From Hyphomicrobiales bacterium (lineage in GTDB: Bacteria; Pseudomonadota; Alphaproteobacteria; Rhizobiales; JAJFHR01), in assembly GCA_021775515.1 (NCBI GenBank), contig JAJFHR010000167.1, forward strand, positions 1 through 19,808: a stretch of 19,808 nucleotides of DNA, in the 5' to 3' direction. The notes under the pieces are model-generated. The model did not search any database. It saw only the letters and a list, made by a program, of their open reading frames with translations, and was not told the DNA's origin. Shown here in pieces: positions 15,132-19,808 of the stretch. The translations under genes were made by a program, and so were the position numbers. Every line of letters begins with the position of its first letter. Position 1 is the first letter of the stretch.

Positions 15132-15151
15132 AACAATGAAACTATTGTTTC
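15132..15151. promoter_or_regulatory. nested dyad between nsrR-like and globin genes, candidate operator
   Basis: AACAAT-N6-ATTGTT (15132-15149) is a perfect inverted repeat, overlapped by GAAAC-TATT-GTTTC (15138-15151). TTGTTT (15146-15151 region) followed 17 nt later by TATATA can serve as a plus-strand promoter for the globin gene, so the dyad would cover its -35. It does not clearly match the published NsrR consensus I recall (AAGATGCATTT-type half sites). Confidence 0.45.
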
Positions 15152-15210
15152 TAATTCATAACTATTATATATATCTTTTAAAAGCAAATAGGCAAATTCA
15201 ACTTTTCAAC

Positions 15211-15675
15211 ATGTCCCATCCTGATTTTCCCATAAAAACACCCGCTGCCGCACGGCATAAAGCGCACTTCGATATTGATGAAACTCTCATCTCTACAGTG
15301 GTTGAGACTTTTTATGAAAAAATCAGGCAGGATGACCAGCTTGGCCCGATTTTCAATAACAGGATCGAAGACAGATGGTCTGAACACCTGGCAAAAATGA
15401 AAGATTTCTGGTCTTCCGTTTTGCTGACCTCAGGGCGTTACAAAGGCCGTCCCATGCAGGTTCATGCGCAGATGGGCGACCTGAGGCCAGGAGATTTTAG
15501 TCGTTGGCTGGTATTGTTTCGCGCCAATGCTCACCAGGTCTGCCCGGAGGATATCGCGGAGGTTTTCATAGAACGGGCTGAAAAAATAGCCGAAAGCCTG
15601 CAACTGGGACTGTTTTACCAACACCGGCCAGCGCCAGGAAACACGTTTAAACGTGGCGAGATTTTAAAGGAATAA
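15211..15675 (+). CDS. group III truncated haemoglobin
   Basis: A 154-residue 2-on-2 globin of group III. It aligns by eye with Campylobacter jejuni Ctb over FYEKIRQDDQLGPIFNN and the following helices. Heme-pocket residues are tyrosine B10 (Y35), histidine E7 (H59), the proximal histidine F8 (H85) and the G8 tryptophan (W99); the loop before helix E is three residues shorter than in Ctb. Group III globins bind O2 and NO and are implicated in NO or oxygen handling in the cytoplasm. The upstream 37 codons of the open frame lie in AT-rich promoter DNA; ATG 15211 gives the family-like start although no good ribosome site is seen. The divergent NsrR-like gene suggests NO-dependent induction. Confidence 0.92.
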   Translation: MSHPDFPIKTPAAARHKAHFDIDETLISTVVETFYEKIRQDDQLGPIFNNRIEDRWSEHLAKMKDFWSSVLLTSGRYKGRPMQVHAQMGDLRPGDFSRWLVLFRANAHQVCPEDIAEVFIERAEKIAESLQLGLFYQHRPAPGNTFKRGEILKE

Positions 15676-15766
15676 ATCAAGGTAGGCTGATCTTAAAATA
15701 GAAATAGTCTTTGCTCAATCACCATGCCAAGGTGCATTTTTCTGATTATTCTGTTGTTGCGCGTTC

Positions 15767-16522
15767 ATGCCTTTTGATCATCCATACCTTAAAGGACAGA
15801 ACTTTGCCTGTTTTGCCCATCGCGGAGGCGGTGCAGAACAACCGGAAAACAGTGGCCGGGCTTTCACCGCCGCACAAAACCTGGGCTATCGTTTTATTGA
15901 AATTGACGTGCAGGCGACAGCAGACGGTGTGTTGATTGTCTTTCATGACTACAGTCTGGACCGGACGACAGATGCTACAGGTTTGGTTTCAACCCTCCCC
16001 TATTCGACAGTGCGCCAAGCCCTGATCGGCGGTATTGATCCTATTTTGACACTGGAAGAAGTGCTCACCAGCTACCCGGAAATTCGATTTAATATCGACA
16101 TTAAAACCGAACAAGCGCTCAGGCCGACCCTGTCTCTTGTTCGAAAAATGGCTTGTCTGGATCGGATTTGCCTGGCGTCTTTTTCCGATAACAGATTACG
16201 CCGGGTGCGCCGGGAACTGGGCCCGAAGGTGTGCACAAGTGCCGGGCCACAAGGTGTATTTGCATTAAAACTCGCCTCCTGGGGATTGCCTTTGCGCGCA
16301 CCAAACTTTCATTGCGCCCAAGTTCCTATTTCGGAATACGGCGTTACTATCATAACACGGCGCTTTATTGAGCACTGCAATCGACACAATATTGCTGTTC
16401 ATGTCTGGACGATAGATGACCGGCAGGAGATGCAGCGCCTGATCAGGCTTGGTGTCCACGGCATCATTACCGATCGGCCCAGCCTGCTTAAACAGGTTGC
16501 GATTGAAGAAGGCGTGTGGTGA
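15767..16522 (+). CDS. glycerophosphodiester phosphodiesterase
   Basis: A 251-residue GDPD of the TIM-barrel family, usual bacterial cytosolic size. It hydrolyses glycerophosphodiesters such as glycerophosphocholine to glycerol-3-phosphate and an alcohol. The catalytic and metal residues are visible: H18 in HRGG with PENS after it, E45 and D47 in IEIDVQ, and H60 in FHD. Later blocks NIDIK and VHVWTIDD, and GIITDRP near the end, complete the fold. No signal peptide, so it is cytoplasmic. The gap of 91 bp after the globin gene holds no clear terminator or promoter, so partial read-through from the globin gene is possible. It is convergent with the methyltransferase gene, 27 bp apart. Confidence 0.93.
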   Translation: MPFDHPYLKGQNFACFAHRGGGAEQPENSGRAFTAAQNLGYRFIEIDVQATADGVLIVFHDYSLDRTTDATGLVSTLPYSTVRQALIGGIDPILTLEEVLTSYPEIRFNIDIKTEQALRPTLSLVRKMACLDRICLASFSDNRLRRVRRELGPKVCTSAGPQGVFALKLASWGLPLRAPNFHCAQVPISEYGVTIITRRFIEHCNRHNIAVHVWTIDDRQEMQRLIRLGVHGIITDRPSLLKQVAIEEGVW

Positions 16523-16549
16523 GATTCACCTGTAGACTTGCGGGTTGTT

Positions 16550-17596
16550 TTAGCCAGGTTTATCGAAGGTCAAAACTTTCGAGAGAAATGCGCGAGATTG
16601 CCCCGTCAACTCCAGTCCGGCCTCGACAAACATCTCTTTGAAGTCTTCGACGACATATGTTGACATGTAGGGTTCATAAAACCCGGCGGCGAAGAGCTCC
16701 AGCAGGCCATCATATCCTTCAACATCGCCGTGTTGAATTGAATCAACAAAAATAAATCGCCCGCCGGGTTTCAAGACCCTGGCAATTTCGCCCGCGATAG
16801 TGCGCCTGACTTTCGGTGGAAGTTCATGGAACAGGTAGATCGAAGTGATCACATCCTGGCTGCCGTCGTTCAGGGGCATGTTTTCGGCGTTGGCCAATAT
16901 TGTTTTAACGCCTGAATATGGCTTGAGATGGCGGGCGGCTTCTTCCAGATAGGCTTTTGATAAATCCAGTCCAACAACGGCAAGCCGCGGATAGGTTTTT
17001 TTAACAAATTGCAAAAACCTGCCGGTGCCACTAGCCACGTCCAACAGGCGCAGAGTGCGTTGATCGCGGTCTTTCATATATTCGTGCATTGAGACCAGCG
17101 CTTGCCGGCGCATGGCGTTTGCCGCACCGGTAAACAGCACCTCAACCTGCATATCGTAGAGTTCGGCTGAACCGTCGGTCAGATACCCGCCGGTTTGGAA
17201 ATGAAAATTCTGCAGAAAATAGCTGGGAAGATTATCAGCCTTTTCAACCTCGCGTACTTCATGAACATTTTTCTCCGCACGGCGGCGGTTGACCTCTGAT
17301 AAGTCAGTAAAAAATGCCCGGCTTTTGGACAGCATGTTTAAAACACCGCCATCGTGATCCACCGGCAATGCGTAAATACCCTGTTCAGCGTTTTGAACCT
17401 CACGTTCAAACAACCCGGACAAATCGGCCATGAGCCGACGCCGGTCGGGAAGTGTAGCTTGCGGGCGAAAAGTATCGCCGGATTTTCTTTTAGGCAGTTG
17501 CTGCCGCCTTTGCGCTGCAAGATAATGGCCATAAAACCAGGCAACCCGGGCACCCTGGCGAGCAGTAAAAATAGCCTTGTCCAGTGCAGAAACCAT
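16550..17596 (-). CDS. class I SAM-dependent methyltransferase with long N-terminal region
   Basis: A 348-residue protein. The C-terminal half is a class I methyltransferase: motif I LLDVASGTGRF (184-194), motif II GLDLS (209-213), NAENMPL and the post-I block RVLKPGGRFIFVDS. The first ~180 residues are not part of the standard fold. The segment FHFQTGGYLTDGSAELYDMQ (131-150) followed by VEVLFTGAANAMRR resembles, from memory, a conserved block in cyanobacterial and plant-plastid methyltransferases of unknown or lipid/quinone substrate. A UbiE-like or lipid role is thus only a guess. No signal peptide. It begins 78 bp after the tlyA stop on the same strand, so it may be the last gene of a dxs-tlyA unit. 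Confidence 0.87.
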   Translation of the reverse strand: MVSALDKAIFTARQGARVAWFYGHYLAAQRRQQLPKRKSGDTFRPQATLPDRRRLMADLSGLFEREVQNAEQGIYALPVDHDGGVLNMLSKSRAFFTDLSEVNRRRAEKNVHEVREVEKADNLPSYFLQNFHFQTGGYLTDGSAELYDMQVEVLFTGAANAMRRQALVSMHEYMKDRDQRTLRLLDVASGTGRFLQFVKKTYPRLAVVGLDLSKAYLEEAARHLKPYSGVKTILANAENMPLNDGSQDVITSIYLFHELPPKVRRTIAGEIARVLKPGGRFIFVDSIQHGDVEGYDGLLELFAAGFYEPYMSTYVVEDFKEMFVEAGLELTGQSRAFLSKVLTFDKPG

Positions 17597-17674
17597 TGTT
17601 CAGCATTCATTCTGATCGTAGTTCGCCAAAATACGGTGACTTTAGCATGGGGGAATTTTGCGATTTTTTAAAGG

Positions 17675-18421
17675 CTAATTTGATCTTTGGGCATGGACCA
17701 GGAATTCCTGATTGCCGTCACCTCCGGTAATCGGCGAGCAAATGAGGCCGCGCACTTGCCAGTTCATTTCGCCTTCAAGCCACTGGCTTATCTCCGCACA
17801 AACCACGGCCCGCAAACTTTCACTTCGCACGATGCCACCCTTTCCGACGCCCTTACGTCCAACTTCAAACTGGGGCTTTATTAACGCGATCAGATCGGCA
17901 TTTAGACCAGCCAGAGCCATCGGCCCGGGCAGGGCCAGCTTGAGGCTGATGAAACTCACATCACATACGATGACATCGAGGGCGTGGGGAATGTGTTCTT
18001 GGGATAAATCACGGGCATTGACGCCTTCAAGCAAAAAGATATGTGGATGGTTTTGAAGACTGGGGGCAAACTGATTGTGTCCCACATCTACTGCATATAC
18101 GCATTCAGCTCCCTGATCTATCAACACTTGGGTAAAGCCACCAGTGGAGGCTCCGATATCAGCGGCTATCTTGCCTTTAACATCAACGTGGAAGCGCTCA
18201 AGAGCTGCAACCAGTTTGAGGGCTGAGCGCGATACATAGGCAGCGGCGTGATCGGAAACTTCTATACCGCAATTGTGAGCAACCCGCTGCCCCGGTTTTT
18301 CAGCTTTGATCCCATTAATGCGCACTTTACCGCGTTTAATCGCATCTAGCGCCCGCGAGCGCGAGGCGAATTGGCCTCGCTCTACTAATAATTGATCAAG
18401 CCTTATCCTTTGCTGGGGCAT
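17675..18421 (-). CDS. tlyA: TlyA family 2'-O-methyltransferase (S4 + FtsJ domains)
   Basis: A 248-residue TlyA. An S4 RNA-binding domain covers about 5-62 (RLDQLLVERGQFASRSRALDAI start), followed by an FtsJ-type Rossmann methyltransferase with AADIGASTGGF (86-96). The catalytic tetrad reads K69, D154, K182 and E239, which matches the Mycobacterium tuberculosis TlyA residues K69, D154, K182 and E238 as I recall them. TlyA adds 2'-O-methyl to C1920 of 23S rRNA and, in some species, C1409 of 16S rRNA, which makes ribosomes sensitive to capreomycin; whether this one does both cannot be told. It starts 8 nt after the dxs stop with no visible ribosome site, so translational coupling with dxs is likely. 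Confidence 0.94.
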   Translation of the reverse strand: MPQQRIRLDQLLVERGQFASRSRALDAIKRGKVRINGIKAEKPGQRVAHNCGIEVSDHAAAYVSRSALKLVAALERFHVDVKGKIAADIGASTGGFTQVLIDQGAECVYAVDVGHNQFAPSLQNHPHIFLLEGVNARDLSQEHIPHALDVIVCDVSFISLKLALPGPMALAGLNADLIALIKPQFEVGRKGVGKGGIVRSESLRAVVCAEISQWLEGEMNWQVRGLICSPITGGDGNQEFLVHAQRSN

Positions 18422-18429
18422 GATAAGTA

Positions 18430-19808
18430 TCAGGCGCGTTTTGGTGCTTCACTCAGCTCTGCCCGACCGAGCGCGGAAAGAACGGTTTCAAAAATTCCTG
18501 ACGCCGTCAACCCGGCGATTTCATACATGGTTTCCGGTTTGTTTTGGTCAATGAAGGTATCCGGCAATGATAATGTACGAATTTTCAGGCCGCGGTCCAA
18601 CAGACCCTCACGCGACAGAAATTGCAACACATGGCTGCCAAACCCGCCAATTGCGCCTTCTTCAATTGTTACCAATACCTCATGATTACCCGCCAGTTTT
18701 CGGATCAGATCTTCGTCCAGCGGTTTAGCAAACCGGGCATCGGCTACGGTGGTCGAAAATCCATGTGAGTTTAACTCTTCGGCTGCTCCGAGACATTCCT
18801 GCAACCGCGAGCCGAAGCTCAACAAGGCAATCGTATTGCCCTCCTGCATTATACGACCCTTGCCCAACTCCAAGGGAATACCCTCCTCGGGCAGATCAAC
18901 GCCGACGCCTTCACCACGGGGATATCTGAATGCCGAAGGTCCGTCATCTATGGCGCGAGCCGTCGCTACCATATGAACAAGCTCGGCTTCATCTGCCGCG
19001 GCCATAACCACAAAACCGGGAAGTGTCGCCAGGAAGGTTGTGTCGTATGCCCCCGCATGGGTTGGCCCATCCGCCCCAACGAGCCCGGCCCGATCAATGG
19101 CAAATCTCACCGGCAGACGTTGAATGGCGACATCATGAACGATTTGGTCATAGGCGCGCTGGAGAAAAGTCGAATAAATCGCCGTAAAGGGTTTGTAGCC
19201 CTCAGTAGCGAGACCAGCAGAAAAAGTAACCGCATGCTGTTCGGCAATTCCAACGTCGAAACACCTATCGGGAAAGGTTTCTTCGAAAACATCCAACCCG
19301 GTTCCTGACGGCATGGCAGCGGTAACAGCGACGATCTTTTCGTCTTTTTGCGCCTCTTTTATCAAACTGTTGGCGAACACCTCGGTATAACTCGGTGCGT
19401 TGGGCTTGGGCTTTGCCTGAGCCCCGGTGACCACATCAAACTTTGATACGCCATGATATTTGTCGGCGGAAGTCTCGGCCGGTTCATACCCTTTGCCTTT
19501 TTGGGTCACCACATGAACCAGAATAGGACCTTCGGTGGCATCACGCACGTTGCGCAACACCGGCAGGAGATGGTTGAAATTATGTCCGTCGATCGGGCCG
19601 ACATAATAAAAGCCCAATTCTTCAAATAATGTGCCGCCGGTCCAAAAGCCGCGAGTGAATTCTTCGGCACGAGCGGCCTTGCGCTGTAGCGACTTTGGCA
19701 ATCTCTTGCTTAGTTGTTTGGCAAAGCTGCGGAAATGACGGTAGGTTCCGCCGGATATGCGGCGGGCCAGATAGGCGCTCATAGCACCCACGGGCGGAGC
19801 AATTGACA
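18430..19808 (-). CDS. dxs: 1-deoxy-D-xylulose-5-phosphate synthase, C-terminal ~460 residues
   Basis: The gene runs off the right end of the window; the frame is open to the last base and reads SIAPPVGAMSAYL there, a known internal Dxs segment, so the first ~180 residues are missing. Dxs condenses pyruvate and glyceraldehyde-3-phosphate with thiamine diphosphate in the first step of the MEP isoprenoid pathway. Visible marks are FEELGFYYVGPIDGHN, VTQKGKGYEPAE, the pyrimidine-domain motif DVGIAEQHAVTFSAGLA with the catalytic glutamate (codon at 19240-19242), DRAGLVGADGPTHAG and the transketolase C-terminal domain. tlyA follows 8 nt after its stop, the common alphaproteobacterial order. Confidence 0.97.
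   Translation of the reverse strand, partial: SIAPPVGAMSAYLARRISGGTYRHFRSFAKQLSKRLPKSLQRKAARAEEFTRGFWTGGTLFEELGFYYVGPIDGHNFNHLLPVLRNVRDATEGPILVHVVTQKGKGYEPAETSADKYHGVSKFDVVTGAQAKPKPNAPSYTEVFANSLIKEAQKDEKIVAVTAAMPSGTGLDVFEETFPDRCFDVGIAEQHAVTFSAGLATEGYKPFTAIYSTFLQRAYDQIVHDVAIQRLPVRFAIDRAGLVGADGPTHAGAYDTTFLATLPGFVVMAAADEAELVHMVATARAIDDGPSAFRYPRGEGVGVDLPEEGIPLELGKGRIMQEGNTIALLSFGSRLQECLGAAEELNSHGFSTTVADARFAKPLDEDLIRKLAGNHEVLVTIEEGAIGGFGSHVLQFLSREGLLDRGLKIRTLSLPDTFIDQNKPETMYEIAGLTASGIFETVLSALGRAELSEAPKRA

Noticed and set aside
15129..15149. FNR/NnrR-type site in the nsrR-globin gap (ATCAA half site)
   Set aside because: Only one half site is present; no TTGAT partner occurs at the required spacing.
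15716..15743. Intrinsic terminator after the globin gene (CACC...GGTG then T-run)
   Set aside because: The stem is only 4 bp with a 7-nt loop, too weak to support a terminator call.
1..19808. Mobile elements, CRISPR arrays, tRNA or rRNA genes, attachment sites
   Set aside because: None was seen: no transposase or integrase, no regularly spaced direct repeats, no cloverleaf-like sequence and no abrupt compositional shift.

Overview
The window is a chromosomal segment of an alphaproteobacterium, most likely of the order Hyphomicrobiales (Rhizobiales). The reasons are the protein sequences, a G+C content near 50% by eye, and two conserved gene blocks: pdxH / DnaJ-like / fabI / phosphoglycerate-mutase-like / aroC, and dxs-tlyA. 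From memory these neighbourhoods recur in Rhizobiales; no search was run. I see no phage, transposon, CRISPR array, rRNA or tRNA. Coding density is high and composition is even, so there is no sign of a recent large island.

Layout. 1-2246: the 3' end of an MBL-fold hydrolase gene faces a convergent AlkK-like medium-chain acyl-CoA synthetase. 2474-4663: two plus-strand genes for exported proteins, a CreA-family protein and a 527-residue unknown with a TPR-like start, one perfect EF-hand loop and a basic coiled coil. 4861-7890: an amidase-signature hydrolase and a class III omega-aminotransferase are divergently transcribed. 7895-10752 (minus strand): pdxH, an MSMEG_1061-type PPOX flavoprotein, an SDR oxidoreductase and a LysE/ArgO exporter, probably as two units. 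10994-14604 (plus): a zinc-finger-less DnaJ, fabI, a histidine phosphatase and aroC. 14606-15675: an NsrR-like Rrf2 regulator is divergent from a group III truncated haemoglobin. 15767-16522: glycerophosphodiester phosphodiesterase. 16550-19808 (minus): dxs (5' end outside the window), tlyA and a SAM methyltransferase.

How the genes work together. Core metabolism dominates: fatty-acid activation and elongation (AlkK-like ligase, FabI), chorismate (AroC), isoprenoid precursor (Dxs), PLP supply (PdxH) beside a PLP-dependent aminotransferase, and ribosome methylation (TlyA). The best candidate for a small dedicated system is the NsrR-like/truncated-haemoglobin pair, which looks like a nitric-oxide sensing and detoxification module with an 18-bp dyad in its shared promoter region. 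Other points worth attention are a perfect 14-bp palindrome overlapping the predicted aroC -10 box, a pair of GGTACC palindromes two helical turns apart before the aminotransferase gene, and the EF-hand secreted protein, for which I recognise no family.

Several starts were revised from the longest reading frame using Shine-Dalgarno position or family N-termini: acyl-CoA ligase (2246), creA (2474), aminotransferase (6502), pdxH (10752), fabI (12017), nsrR (15082) and globin (15211).
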